NCBI GenBank assembly: GCA_023419605.1
Contig: JAEZXR010000015.1
Location: 1-64,000 of the forward strand
Length of the DNA stretch: 64,000 bases
Reading direction: 5' to 3'
From: Bacillota bacterium
GTDB taxonomy: Bacteria; Bacillota; Clostridia; Acetivibrionales; JAEZXR01
Position 1 is the stretch's first letter. Each line of letters starts with the position of its first letter. This document shows, piece after piece, positions 41,026 through 51,176 of the stretch. The position numbers and the translations under genes are program-made. Below the pieces are notes generated by a model, which did not search any database, was not told where the DNA came from, and saw only the letters and a program-made list of their open reading frames with translations.

Positions 41026-43518
41026 TTAAAATATCCAGCTTTTAAACCATTTCAGACTGTCAATATAACCTTTATTTACCTCCAGGCCTGACAAAGCAGG
41101 GTAGAACCAGATAAACAAAACCGCCGCCAGGCACAAATAGCCGTAAACCCAATATTTTGCATCTTTATAGCTTTCCATAAAGTGCTTAATTACATAAACA
41201 ATAGCTAAAATCATAAAGGGGACGGTAGAGAAGAAGTGGTAGATCCACGTAATTCTACTGACCAGTACCCAAGGGAGATATTGAAAAGCCATTGCTACAA
41301 AGACAACTGTCATTTTTTTGTCTTTTTTATAAATCGCAATAACCAGGGCCATCGCGATTGCAAATATTCCAAACCACCAGATTGCAGGATTTCCCATAGT
41401 TACAATGGTGGATGCCTTATCCGGGGGGAGGTTGGAGCCGCTATAGAACCAGGTGGGTTTAAAGATCACCGGCCACTCAAACCAGGGGGAAGAGAAGGAA
41501 TGCGTTGCCTGCAGTTTGCTATGGTAGCTGTACATCTGTTCCTGATTATCCAGTACAAGCTGCAAGCCTGGTTTTGCACCCGGTACCAGCATATAGGGAA
41601 TATAGGAGAGATAATAGATCACTCCCGGTATCACCACAAAAAACAACACACAGTAGAGCATGGTACCAATCTGGTATAAAGGAACAAAATGCTTCAGCCA
41701 TTCGGGCTTATTCGCCTTATTATCAGCTGTTATCCTTCTATAATCGCGGTATTCCAATATCTTTGCCGTGAAAAACAGTACAGCCAGTCCAGCGCCTCCA
41801 TAGACCGCAATCCACTTGCTGGCTACACCGATGCCGAAAAACAAGCCGCTCAGGAAAAGCGGTCGTAAGGATTTCCTGAATCCCAGCGTATAGGATTTGT
41901 TTACATAATAATCATACATGTAGTAATACATAAGTATGATAAAGAAAGTGCCGTAAACATCAATGGTAGCAATCCTTGTCTGGGTAAAATGCATAAAGTC
42001 AAACATCATAAGGAATGCCGTGCAAAAAGCATAGAATTTCTTATGAAAAAGCTTCCTGCCAAAAAGGTACATTAGCGGTATCATGGCCGCACCTACCAGA
42101 GTACCCATGATCCTCCAGCCAAAAGGATTCATTCCGAAAAGGGAAATGCCGATGGCAATGATAATCTTACCTAGAGGCGGATGAGTCCACTCAAAAGGCT
42201 GAAGCCTATGAATGTGCTCAAAAGCAGTGCGAGCATGGTAAATCTCATCGAAATACATGTCGGTCATGTAGGAAGGCGTGTAGGTAAAGGTATTCTGCTC
42301 GTCAAATAAAAGATTAACACTGCCCGCATCTCCCGAATCCGACTGTATATCGGTGATCTTAAAATCTTTTACAGGCTCCTGCTTGCCATTCTCGACAATT
42401 GCGATCTCATTGAGCGTAGAACCCGGAACCTCGAAAATGAATTTAAGTTTGTCCGTTTTAGCAGAGGCAGCTACAGATTTCCAGGAAAAAATGGCTTTTT
42501 TCTCTTCTGTAATCAAAGGAACGAATTTTCCTGTTTTGTCCGTATACTCCACGCGGAATTTGCCGTCGCCTAGGCCGCTGTAATAATAGAGCTTTGCGAC
42601 ATCGATTTCTCTGCCAAAATCAAGGACAAATCCCTCATCTGCTTTTGCCGGCTGCCATGAAGTTTGCGGTACCTTGAGACTGCCAAGATTAAAGAGCGCG
42701 ATCAATAGGTATAGAAGAGTCATGGCGGCCATAATTGCCAGATCTTTTCTATCCAGCTTCAGACCAAAAGTACTTTCTTCCGGCGCTATATCCTTCTGCG
42801 CATTACCGGGCCGCTGCTGGTTCCGGTTGGAGGTTTTCGAGTTTATAAAGGCAAGTCCTGCCATCAGTCCTGCCAATAAAATAAGAAACAGGGCTGCAAT
42901 CGCTGCGATGGAGCCCTTGTTTGCGGCAGGTTGGGCTGGGGAAGCGGATGCAAAGAAATTGACCGCCGATTTTCCTTCGGGAACCTTTGAAAGTTCTTCC
43001 ACCACAAGGTCGTCAAACCAGGCTTTACCGGTATTAAGACTCCCATATCCCCCCAGGCCCAGCGTCACGATGATCTCTTTTTGCCCCTTATCGGTTTTAC
43101 CGTATAACTCAACATATTCCCAATTGTTTCCCCGTACATCCTTAGAAGTATCTGTGATACCATCGACGGAAATGTTTGCACCTTTTGCTTCAGCACCCAC
43201 ATTTTCAGTCTTTATCCAACAAGAAAGTTTATAATAGGTATTGGCTTTGACCTTGATTTCTTGACGGAATCTGGCATCAGTAGCGGTTTTGTTCACAATC
43301 AATGCACTTTTCTGGCCCGAATGTTTTTCACTCTCATCCAGTTTGAATTCAGCGATATCGGGCTTGTCCCCCCAGGCATGAGACGTCCAACTGGATATTT
43401 TTTGGTTGGTACCTTCTTCGAAACCTGCATTCTGGGCAAGGTTGGCATTTCCTGCATATACTGTTGCAGTAAAAAATAAAAATAACACAAAAGAGAAAAG
43501 GTATGCTTTGACCTTCAC
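41026..43518 (-). CDS. protein O-mannosyltransferase-like GT-C enzyme with N-terminal jelly-roll domain
   Basis: An 830-residue membrane enzyme. A signal peptide (1-22) is followed by an extracytoplasmic carbohydrate-binding-like jelly-roll (about 23-180, with NAGFEEG, YYKLSCWI and KAWFDDLVVEE). Next come a transmembrane helix (about 203-225), a second soluble beta-rich segment (about 285-400), then a PMT-family GT-C domain. The family DE motif is in YFDEIYHAR, followed by EWTHPPLGKIIIA. The jelly-roll closely matches the one in the protein at 47189-49201. PMT enzymes use polyprenyl-phosphate sugar to modify proteins. The acceptor here is unknown. Confidence 0.85.
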   Translation of the reverse strand: MKVKAYLFSFVLFLFFTATVYAGNANLAQNAGFEEGTNQKISSWTSHAWGDKPDIAEFKLDESEKHSGQKSALIVNKTATDARFRQEIKVKANTYYKLSCWIKTENVGAEAKGANISVDGITDTSKDVRGNNWEYVELYGKTDKGQKEIIVTLGLGGYGSLNTGKAWFDDLVVEELSKVPEGKSAVNFFASASPAQPAANKGSIAAIAALFLILLAGLMAGLAFINSKTSNRNQQRPGNAQKDIAPEESTFGLKLDRKDLAIMAAMTLLYLLIALFNLGSLKVPQTSWQPAKADEGFVLDFGREIDVAKLYYYSGLGDGKFRVEYTDKTGKFVPLITEEKKAIFSWKSVAASAKTDKLKFIFEVPGSTLNEIAIVENGKQEPVKDFKITDIQSDSGDAGSVNLLFDEQNTFTYTPSYMTDMYFDEIYHARTAFEHIHRLQPFEWTHPPLGKIIIAIGISLFGMNPFGWRIMGTLVGAAMIPLMYLFGRKLFHKKFYAFCTAFLMMFDFMHFTQTRIATIDVYGTFFIILMYYYMYDYYVNKSYTLGFRKSLRPLFLSGLFFGIGVASKWIAVYGGAGLAVLFFTAKILEYRDYRRITADNKANKPEWLKHFVPLYQIGTMLYCVLFFVVIPGVIYYLSYIPYMLVPGAKPGLQLVLDNQEQMYSYHSKLQATHSFSSPWFEWPVIFKPTWFYSGSNLPPDKASTIVTMGNPAIWWFGIFAIAMALVIAIYKKDKKMTVVFVAMAFQYLPWVLVSRITWIYHFFSTVPFMILAIVYVIKHFMESYKDAKYWVYGYLCLAAVLFIWFYPALSGLEVNKGYIDSLKWFKSWIF

Positions 43519-43541
43519 TTTTTGACCCCCTTATAAGATAA

Positions 43542-44984
43542 TTATGCTCCGGCTTCCGCAGCTCTCGGATTCTTTTCTACTTTTTCCTCATGGTATTCTT
43601 CATCCGTATTTATAGTCCAGGTATCATGGACGTATTGGCCTGCCAGTATGTTTTTCGCAGCATAGAGACCGGTCATAATGGAATGATCCATGTTGTTGTA
43701 TTTAAACAGTCCGTACCTTCCGACAAGCTGCAGATTATCAAATCTTCTCAGATATTCTTCGATGACCCGCATATGTGCCTTATATCCCATTGCATAGGAA
43801 GGATAGGCCTTCGGGATTCTTACAATGGTATAATCCTTTATATCGGAGGCATTACAAATTCTTATCCGTTCAACCTCCTGGGCAGCCAGTTTGAATAACT
43901 CCTCGTCCGGCATGCTCCATAACTCATCATTTTCGTTACAAAAGTACTCCAACCCCAGAGATGTTTTATTGGGATCGGAAACCATGTCCTTGCTCCAGTT
44001 CTTAAAGTTTTGAATTCTTCCGAGTTTTACTTCGGGAGAATGTATATATATCCAATTATCAGGAAAAACCTCTTTTTTGTCAATTATTATATCGACGGTA
44101 AGAAGACTTCGGTAGGTAAGCTTGCTTACTGCTTCCAGTACTTCAGGCTCCGGCTGCGGATTCATGCTTTGCACCAGCTCTGTAATGGGGATGCTGGATA
44201 TGAAATCCGTACCTTCCTCAACATGGATATTACCCTTTTCATCTGTGAACTCCACACTTTTGATATGGAAATTTTCATGGTTTACCCGAGTAATACGGCT
44301 TTTCAAGTTCACCTTATTTCCCAAGTCTTCTATTTTGTTTTTCATTTCGGTATACATCATACCGGGGCCGTAAACAGGATAATCAAATTCCTCGATCAAC
44401 GTCTTTATATTGGTATTTTTCGGCTTAAATACGGCGTTGATAATGGCTGTGGTGAGGGATAAACCCTTAATCCTCTGAGCGGCCCACTCTGCCTGTATGT
44501 TTGAGCAGGGCATACCCCAGACTTTTTCCGTATAGGTTTTAAAAAAAATGGAATACAGTTTTTTGCCAAATCGGTTTGAAACCCATTGTTCAAAGGTCTC
44601 CTCCTTATTATAAGGAGCCACCTTTGACTTGAAATAACTCAGGAGGATGATAAATGTATCGACGATGCCAACGCCCATCAACGCATTCATGGCGGTTAGG
44701 GGGTAGTTGAAAAACTTATTCCTGTAGTAAATCCTTGAAAGCCGGGGCGTTTTTCGGAAGCTTTCCTTGAGAACCTCATGCCATAAGGAATCTACCTCGT
44801 CAAACTTGGTAAAAAACCTGTGCCCCCCCAGGTCAAAATGGTACCCCTTATACTCTATAGTTTTGCTGATCCCACCTACCTGTTGATCCGCTTCAAACAA
44901 AACACATCCATAGCCTTTCTTAGACAGCTCGTAGCCGGCAGTAAGTCCTGCGGGACCGGCACCCATTATTAATGTTTTTTGCAT
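43542..44984 (-). CDS. UDP-galactopyranose mutase-like FAD oxidoreductase
   Basis: A 480-residue flavoprotein. The N-terminus has the FAD-binding GAGPAGLTAGYELSKKGY motif, then EADQQVGGISKT, and HFDLGGHRFFTKF. The segment WVSNRFGKKLYSIFF and YTEKVWG resembles the equivalent part of Glf (UDP-galactopyranose mutase), although the protein is about 100 residues longer. It may convert a UDP-sugar ring form or oxidise a lipid-linked intermediate. Galactofuranose formation would fit the surface-glycan context, but this is inference. Generic annotation would be NAD(P)/FAD-dependent oxidoreductase. Confidence 0.7.
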   Translation of the reverse strand: MQKTLIMGAGPAGLTAGYELSKKGYGCVLFEADQQVGGISKTIEYKGYHFDLGGHRFFTKFDEVDSLWHEVLKESFRKTPRLSRIYYRNKFFNYPLTAMNALMGVGIVDTFIILLSYFKSKVAPYNKEETFEQWVSNRFGKKLYSIFFKTYTEKVWGMPCSNIQAEWAAQRIKGLSLTTAIINAVFKPKNTNIKTLIEEFDYPVYGPGMMYTEMKNKIEDLGNKVNLKSRITRVNHENFHIKSVEFTDEKGNIHVEEGTDFISSIPITELVQSMNPQPEPEVLEAVSKLTYRSLLTVDIIIDKKEVFPDNWIYIHSPEVKLGRIQNFKNWSKDMVSDPNKTSLGLEYFCNENDELWSMPDEELFKLAAQEVERIRICNASDIKDYTIVRIPKAYPSYAMGYKAHMRVIEEYLRRFDNLQLVGRYGLFKYNNMDHSIMTGLYAAKNILAGQYVHDTWTINTDEEYHEEKVEKNPRAAEAGA

Positions 44985-45002
44985 AGGGTCATCTCCTTAC
45001 TA

Positions 45003-45449
45003 TTAAAAAACAAATTTCTTTCTGGCAATAAAGTTCCAGAATAGAACAATAAAGGTCGCAGCTATTTTAGAAGAGGTTTTGATAAATCCGTCACTAAGGA
45101 AGTAAAGCAAGCTATACATGACCCTTCTGTCAATCAGTATGTATAGAATCAAGTTGCTCAGAAGGAGCCCCATAACTCCAATGATGGCAAACAATAGAAA
45201 ATCCCTGCCAAAATCGAGAGTCAGCTTGTTGAAAACCCATTTCCTGCTTAAAAGGTAGTTTATGAGCAGCCCCGCGATAAAGGATAAAGTATTGGCGGCC
45301 AGGTGGTTCATTCCAAAAGCATTTGCTAAAAGTGTAAAAAGAGATATATCTACGACGGCTGAAATACCTCCCACAATAGCATACCGGAAAAACTGCACTA
45401 TGAAGCTATTGCTCTCAAGAAAAAAGATTTTTCTTATATATCCTTCCAT
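45003..45449 (-). CDS. GtrA family membrane protein
   Basis: A 148-residue protein with four transmembrane helices and the GtrA opening FFRYAIVGGISAVVDIS. GtrA proteins are thought to help flip or handle polyprenyl-phosphate sugars made by GtrB-type transferases. A second GtrA protein is encoded at 51177-51617. The gene is upstream of the oxidoreductase by 18 bases. A 392-base gap separates it from the previous cluster gene, so this could be the start of a second transcript. Confidence 0.9.
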   Translation of the reverse strand: MEGYIRKIFFLESNSFIVQFFRYAIVGGISAVVDISLFTLLANAFGMNHLAANTLSFIAGLLINYLLSRKWVFNKLTLDFGRDFLLFAIIGVMGLLLSNLILYILIDRRVMYSLLYFLSDGFIKTSSKIAATFIVLFWNFIARKKFVF

Positions 45450-45841
45450 AGTTTCACCTCAAAAAAATAAGTCTGCTTTTTTGAACTTGCAAAAGAATGA
45501 CTTCGGCTCTTTCGCTTGCTATGTCCTGCTGGAGTACCTGCAGACCCAGCAAAAAGTGGAAGTAATTCGCTTGCTACACCTTATTATGCTACCGGCTACG
45601 TATATTATACCTGAATATTTCACAATTTACCATAAAATGTATTATGCTCCTTCCATTCGTAATTTGGCTTGTGTTCGGTGGTCTGCTCCAGAAAATTTCA
45701 ACAGCAACGGAAAGCAGCCTGGCAGGGAAATGTCTCTAGGGCGTATCATCAGGCGCTTTCCTTAGAGGTATTCCTTACGGGTCGGGAGAAATTTCCTACG
45801 CAGATCACTCTCACAACCAAATTACAAATTGAAGTTTATGA
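45450..45841. other. non-coding gap inside the glycosylation cluster
   Basis: No gene is supported. It carries a hairpin (GGAAAGC-A-GCCTG at about 45709-45721 with CAGGC-GCTTTCC at about 45750-45761). It also holds an 18-base match (45765-45782) to the palindromic region at 24629-24646. CGCTTGCTA occurs twice. A forward open frame across it is antisense to gtrA and looks spurious. The gap looks like a decayed repeat insertion. Confidence 0.5.
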
Positions 45842-47167
45842 TCACATGATGGGATGACCTGTCACATAAGCAAGGGTGCAGAAGGCAAGCAGCAATACGG
45901 AGACGCTTGTAAGCAATATGTCCGCAACTTTGTTTTTGGAAAGTAAAGCCAGCAGTATATAAATCGGGAAGATGCTCATAACGTATCTGGGTCCGCTAAG
46001 AAGCCAGGTAGGTGAGATGCTGACAAACAAATAAACAAAGAAATAAGCCATATAGGAAGCACGTATCTTCCGGAATCCGTATAGCAATAAAACCATGACA
46101 CATAGTATGATAATGATTTGCGGGATCCACAAACTGACACTTTCTTCCGGTTTCCATGAAGCTGCATTGAGGACAAAGGTCTCCATATTGGCGAAGAACA
46201 GTCCGAAGCTTTGGCTCCAGTGATCCTTTTGGTACTCTAGAAATTTAAACCAATCTCCTGTGACGCTCTTATTAACCCATAAATAAAGGAGAGTACCAAA
46301 TGGAATTAAAAAGAAAGATAAGCCTTTTCGCAAAAAATCCCTTAAAACTATCTTGAAGGCTTTCCCTCTCAAATGGTATACGACTTTGCACTGCACCAGG
46401 TATTCCACAAACACCGGGATTACAAGCAAAACTCCCAGCGAACGTGTAAAAGCAGCCAGCATGCCGCAGATGCAGGCAATGAGCCAACGCTCTTTTCTGG
46501 CATAGTAAAGGGTCATAATGGAGAGCAGGATAAAAAGGCTCTCACTGAAGGTGGCTCCCAGGAAAAAGGAGACGGGAAAGAGCAGCAGGTACTTCACCGA
46601 GTTTAAGGGTACATCGTCCCTAAAGTCCGTTTCTGTGAGCCGATACAGATAAAAACAGGCAGCCACAAGGCTGATATTGGATACAAGCATGCCGGACCAG
46701 AAATAGCTATTTATGAATAGGTGGAAGAATCGGATGACTAAAGGATAAAAGGGATAGAAAACGATAAGAAATCTTTTATCCCCGGTGGTCACATACCAGT
46801 TTTCTGCTATGAAAAGGTAGTGATCCGCATCCCACTTATTCCATATAAACTGAAAGGATGAAAAGGAATCACCTGCCTGCTTCTGAATCAACATAACGCC
46901 CATATATCCTAACAGGCAAATAAAAATTCTCGTGCAAACGGCCAAAAGAGAAACTATGAGCAGTATTCTGGTGGCCTTGCTTTTGGGTGGAGCTGTATCA
47001 GTAATTGGGACGTTTTCTTGAAAATCAGTTTCTGCAGCATTTTCTCCATCTTTGGAAGTACCCTTCAACACACCAATTTCCTTAAGCAAAATAAACAAGG
47101 TGGCAATAAGACCAAGGACAAAAACCAGCAATGAAAAAGTACTTACAACTTTTGCTAAAATTATCAT
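45842..47167 (-). CDS. PIG-V-like membrane mannosyltransferase (GT-C)
   Basis: A 441-residue polytopic membrane protein with about ten hydrophobic segments. The first large loop carries IWNKWDADHYLFIAENW, an acidic motif of the PIG-V/GPI mannosyltransferase 2-like GT-C family, followed by FYPFYPLVIR. It probably uses a polyprenyl-phosphate sugar on the outer membrane face. It is 22 bases from the previous gene of the cluster. Confidence 0.75.
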   Translation of the reverse strand: MIILAKVVSTFSLLVFVLGLIATLFILLKEIGVLKGTSKDGENAAETDFQENVPITDTAPPKSKATRILLIVSLLAVCTRIFICLLGYMGVMLIQKQAGDSFSSFQFIWNKWDADHYLFIAENWYVTTGDKRFLIVFYPFYPLVIRFFHLFINSYFWSGMLVSNISLVAACFYLYRLTETDFRDDVPLNSVKYLLLFPVSFFLGATFSESLFILLSIMTLYYARKERWLIACICGMLAAFTRSLGVLLVIPVFVEYLVQCKVVYHLRGKAFKIVLRDFLRKGLSFFLIPFGTLLYLWVNKSVTGDWFKFLEYQKDHWSQSFGLFFANMETFVLNAASWKPEESVSLWIPQIIIILCVMVLLLYGFRKIRASYMAYFFVYLFVSISPTWLLSGPRYVMSIFPIYILLALLSKNKVADILLTSVSVLLLAFCTLAYVTGHPIM

Positions 47168-47188
47168 AATAAAATCCTCTTACTTCTA

Positions 47189-49201
47189 TTAGTGAACTTG
47201 ACCCTTCCGGGGTGTCTGTTTTGGGGACTTGCCATCATCATTTTGCAGGCTTGCAACCGGCAACAGCCGGTTTCTTGCGAATAAATCCACACATAGCTTT
47301 CCCAAATAGATGAGAAGGATGATATTGGCGAGTGAAACCAGCTTTAGTACCCAATCATCCGCAGGTACCCAGTAAACCTTCTTTAATGACAGGGAGAAAA
47401 CCATGTAGGTGTTGATAAAACCGGTTATACTGGATACGGCATAAAACCACAGAATCCGGCGGTCCTTAAGGAATACGAAAGCCATAAGGGACAAAGCCAG
47501 AGCTGGGTACATATAACGTTCGTGCATTTTGGAGGACAGCACGAATACCCCTGTAATAAGCAGGATTGAAGCCAGAAGGGGGAGTGCTTCTCCTTTTCCT
47601 TTTATATAGAGGAACCAGGAAAATAAGGTGGTAAGTACAATGAAGATAAATCCCCAGGTGCTATAGCTGAAGACAAACAGTGTAAGGGTATCCTCTTTCC
47701 AGTTAGCTCCCAATAAAGCAAAGAGGTTAAAAGCATTGATCGAGGCCCCCTTATAGCTGGAAGCCGTGTTTAGAATCAGCTTAAAGATCCATAGGGGGTG
47801 CTGCGAAAAGGAAAAGGGCAGAATAATAATTACTCCCGCAGCCAAGGCATATAAAAAGCATTTTACAAAATTCATCACCTTTCTCCTGCGGACAAGTTCA
47901 AAGAACAACACCGGAAGAAAAATGATTCCCTGGGGTTTCATAAGAATTGCGACTGCGTACAGGACCGCCGACCAGGGAAGATTATTACGAATGAGAAGTA
48001 AAAGGGCAGCCGCAATGAGCATCGTAAAAAAGGAATCGACTTGTCCCCATAGTGCTGAGTTTAAGATTACCAACGGATTAAACAGGTATATACCTGCCAG
48101 CAGAAGTCTCCACTTTTCGGAAAGCTTTCCAGCACCGAGCCTGTAAATAAAATATGCGGTAACAACATCCGCTGCCATGGGAGGGAGCTTGATGGCAAGG
48201 GTATAGGCCCAGGAAGAATGGATGAAGCCAAAGAGCTTTGCAGCTTTTGCCACTACATACAAAACATAGATATAGGCCGGTGGATAGTCCACAAACCCGG
48301 CACTGTTATAAAAATGGGGAAGATCATTGGCTGCTGAAACAGCCCATGATTTGAAGCAGGCAATGTCAATGGGGTGTCCCTCGATAATGGGAGCTGCTGC
48401 TAATCGAAGAACAGCCCCGGTAGCAAGCAGCACAAAAAGAAATTTTCGGAACATGGCTTCTGAAACAGCTTTTTTACCTGTGTTCTTTCCGTTGGAGAAA
48501 AAAGCCCTGTACGCTGCTAGAACCGCTGCACCGGCGAAGAGATACAAGAGCAGTATTGTAACCAGACTTGAGCTTTTGTCCGGAGTTGTAGCCGCAGATG
48601 CAGCGTTCGAATTACTTGCGCTGCTTGCGGCAAGACTGACAGCGTTTACACCTTTGGGTAATTCCTTTACTTCTTCCACTTTGATGTCATCAAACCAGGC
48701 TTTTCCTGTATTGAGGCTTCCGTATCCACCCAGGCCCAGGGTCAGGATAAAGGATTTCTGGTTGCTGCCTGCCTTTCCGTACAGTTCAACCAATTCCCAC
48801 TGATCTGTAGTTCCTTTAATGTCCCGTGAGGTATCTGTAACATCTTGAATTGAAATATTAGCACCCTTGGAGGTCCCAACGTTTTGGGTCCGGATCCAGC
48901 AGGACAGTTTATAATAGGTTCCGGGCTTCACTTTAACTTCCTGCTTTAATCGGGAATCGTTAGGTACAACATTGGTAATGGATACACTTTGGGTACCGGA
49001 TTTGGACACTGTGGTGTCGTTTGCAAATACAGTGGCACCGGCCTCATTGACCCAAGACCCTGTAATCCATCCTTTGAAAGAACCGGAAGTAGATTCTTCA
49101 AAGCCTGGATTTTGTAAAGCCAGTTCACCTTCTGCAAAAACCTGGACAGTAATAAAAGCTGTCAAAATCAATATAAATAAAGCCGTTATATTCTTTTTCA
49201 A
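47189..49201 (-). CDS. GT-C glycosyltransferase with N-terminal jelly-roll domain
   Basis: A 670-residue membrane protein. A signal peptide (about 1-24) leads into a jelly-roll domain (25-175) highly similar to that of the PMT-like protein, including NPGFEES, YYKLSCWIRTQNVG, LGLGGYGSLNTGKAWFDD and an Asn/Ser/Thr-rich linker. A transmembrane helix follows near 215. The GT-C part has an acidic first-loop EGHPIDIACFKSW and a later GQVDSFF, as in DUF2029/GT87-like enzymes. It likely transfers a sugar outside the cell while the jelly-roll holds glycan. Confidence 0.78.
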   Translation of the reverse strand: MKKNITALFILILTAFITVQVFAEGELALQNPGFEESTSGSFKGWITGSWVNEAGATVFANDTTVSKSGTQSVSITNVVPNDSRLKQEVKVKPGTYYKLSCWIRTQNVGTSKGANISIQDVTDTSRDIKGTTDQWELVELYGKAGSNQKSFILTLGLGGYGSLNTGKAWFDDIKVEEVKELPKGVNAVSLAASSASNSNAASAATTPDKSSSLVTILLLYLFAGAAVLAAYRAFFSNGKNTGKKAVSEAMFRKFLFVLLATGAVLRLAAAPIIEGHPIDIACFKSWAVSAANDLPHFYNSAGFVDYPPAYIYVLYVVAKAAKLFGFIHSSWAYTLAIKLPPMAADVVTAYFIYRLGAGKLSEKWRLLLAGIYLFNPLVILNSALWGQVDSFFTMLIAAALLLLIRNNLPWSAVLYAVAILMKPQGIIFLPVLFFELVRRRKVMNFVKCFLYALAAGVIIILPFSFSQHPLWIFKLILNTASSYKGASINAFNLFALLGANWKEDTLTLFVFSYSTWGFIFIVLTTLFSWFLYIKGKGEALPLLASILLITGVFVLSSKMHERYMYPALALSLMAFVFLKDRRILWFYAVSSITGFINTYMVFSLSLKKVYWVPADDWVLKLVSLANIILLIYLGKLCVDLFARNRLLPVASLQNDDGKSPKQTPRKGQVH

Positions 49202-49239
49202 AGTAACCCCTCCTTGAGGATATTTATAAGTAATTTATG

Positions 49240-51144
49240 CTATTTTTGCAAATACTTCTGTGCCCTTTCAGAAACTGCAAATATATATACGTCTCCCTGG
49301 CTGAAAATTAAGGGGTAGTTATCCTTAAAGAATTTATTATCCACCTTATACTTGTCCTTCTCATAATTGCTGAAATACACATAATCGATTTTGTTTTGAT
49401 CTGCCAGGGTTTTAAAACTGGAAGGATTTTTAAACATGCTCTCGACTTCACGGGCGCGTTCATCGTATTTGATTCCATGAAAGTTCAAATATACCGGGGT
49501 TCCCGAGAATACATTTCTTCCTGTCAGCGACGAAACCGGATTGTTGTGATTATCGGAAGTGATAAACAAGGCATCTTCCGGTGTGCTTGCCTTTATAAAT
49601 TCCGATGCAGCTACAGCGCTTTTATCGAAGATCATGTAGGAGGACACCTTTTCCCGAACCAGCGTCAGACCGGCAGAAAAAGTACATAAAGCAAGAACAA
49701 AGGCCATCAGTAGCCATCGGCCGCGCACACCCTTCAGCTTTTCGTATGCATTCCATAGGAAGGCTGTTACTATAATTACCGTAAAGGCATACCAGATATA
49801 AAACAGCTTGTTGTTGTCATAGGGATTGGGCTGGAAGAGAACAAGCTCGGCAATTGCGAAGACGGCCAAAGCTCCTGAGTACAAGGACCAGGTTTTCTTG
49901 GTTGCGGCGGCAAGCGCAGGGATGAGTAAAATAAAAACAAGTCCCACATTTTTTACCCAGAACCACAGCCACGGGTCACTGTCGTTGGCCCAGTCAAACT
50001 TCCACTTCACAAAGCTTCCCCCGGTTGACTGGGGAAAGGTCCAGTAAAACAGTTGGGGGAGAGCGAGAACGGCAGCAATTAAAGCAAAATAGGACCAATG
50101 GATGATGTACTTCTTTTTGTTTTTAAACTGGAAAAAATACACAAAGCACCATAGAATACTAATGATGCCAAATCCCATAAAAGAATGAGTATGAATCATG
50201 GGCATCAGTCCTGCAACTACACCTGCACAAATGAACAGTTTTCGGTCCTCCTGCTGTATCGCCTTATACAAAAGCCATAGAGCGAGAAAGAGAAAAGTCC
50301 AGCCGGCCAGGGTTGTCCTCTGGGGGATGATCATATCACAAAGCACATTGACCCATCGGATGTTGTTGCCGGTGAGATTGGTAGGCGTTTGGTAAAATTC
50401 TGTGAAAATACGCGTGAAATTGGCCTTGTTCTTTTTTAAGCCATCTAAAAAATAAATAAACCCAAATCCTCCATTAAAAAAGAACAAAACAGAAGCGAAA
50501 ACAGCACCATGTCTGTTTCTGAGAATCTCATAGGCAAACAGGAAAAAACCCGTAACCAGCATTATCACTAAAACATAACTGGGTAGAAGTACTGCCCACC
50601 GCAGTGGAGTACCGAAAAGATACAGGGAGGAAGAAAGGGAATCTACCAGGAAGGGGTAACTTAACCGCTGCCCGGGAAAAATGGAGTAGTCCGGGGGAAA
50701 GGTTCCTTGTGTGGCAATGCTGGTTGTAATACCCAAATGAAGACAAAGGTCGCCGAAGGTGGATTGCCCGACATAGAGCCCGCCATTTTTACCCGGCATC
50801 AGGGTATGACTGTATAACAGTATCCCTGTAAGAATCGTTATAGGAACTACAACATAAAGAAGGGAGTAAAAAACTTTATCCTTTTTTATAGGCTGCGGCT
50901 TTTGATCTTTCAGGTAATAACGAGTAACACCAAAAAGACCTGCCATGAAGAGCAATGCCAGGATATGACTAAGAATGGAAAATTTGAAAAACAAAGCAAA
51001 AGGGATAACGCCCCACATGAGGCCAAGAATCCCCGTAAGAGTCCCAATCCAAGCCCGAGTATACACTGGATATTGAGAAAAGTATGTATTGCAAATACCG
51101 ATTCCCAAAATCAGAAATGCTACAAAGAGCAAAATTCCTATCAC
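49240..51144 (-). CDS. large polytopic membrane protein, probable GT-C transferase
   Basis: A 634-residue membrane protein with about twelve hydrophobic segments and a C-terminal soluble domain of about 110 residues (from FDKSAVAASEFIK to the end). The loop GQSTFGDLCLHLGITTSI contains a D-x-x-x-H pattern of the sort seen in GT-C active loops. The soluble tail has VYFSNYEKDKY and a beta-rich end. I do not recognise a named family. The position in the cluster and the topology favour an undecaprenyl-sugar-dependent transferase. Confidence 0.6.
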   Translation of the reverse strand: MIGILLFVAFLILGIGICNTYFSQYPVYTRAWIGTLTGILGLMWGVIPFALFFKFSILSHILALLFMAGLFGVTRYYLKDQKPQPIKKDKVFYSLLYVVVPITILTGILLYSHTLMPGKNGGLYVGQSTFGDLCLHLGITTSIATQGTFPPDYSIFPGQRLSYPFLVDSLSSSLYLFGTPLRWAVLLPSYVLVIMLVTGFFLFAYEILRNRHGAVFASVLFFFNGGFGFIYFLDGLKKNKANFTRIFTEFYQTPTNLTGNNIRWVNVLCDMIIPQRTTLAGWTFLFLALWLLYKAIQQEDRKLFICAGVVAGLMPMIHTHSFMGFGIISILWCFVYFFQFKNKKKYIIHWSYFALIAAVLALPQLFYWTFPQSTGGSFVKWKFDWANDSDPWLWFWVKNVGLVFILLIPALAAATKKTWSLYSGALAVFAIAELVLFQPNPYDNNKLFYIWYAFTVIIVTAFLWNAYEKLKGVRGRWLLMAFVLALCTFSAGLTLVREKVSSYMIFDKSAVAASEFIKASTPEDALFITSDNHNNPVSSLTGRNVFSGTPVYLNFHGIKYDERAREVESMFKNPSSFKTLADQNKIDYVYFSNYEKDKYKVDNKFFKDNYPLIFSQGDVYIFAVSERAQKYLQK

Positions 51145-51176
51145 TTTTTAACGACCTCCCCAGTTATAAAAATTCT

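Noticed and set aside
45262..45765. 167-codon forward frame in the glycosylation cluster gap
   Set aside because: The first part is antisense to gtrA and the rest crosses repeat-derived DNA. It has no recognisable domain or good ribosome binding site.
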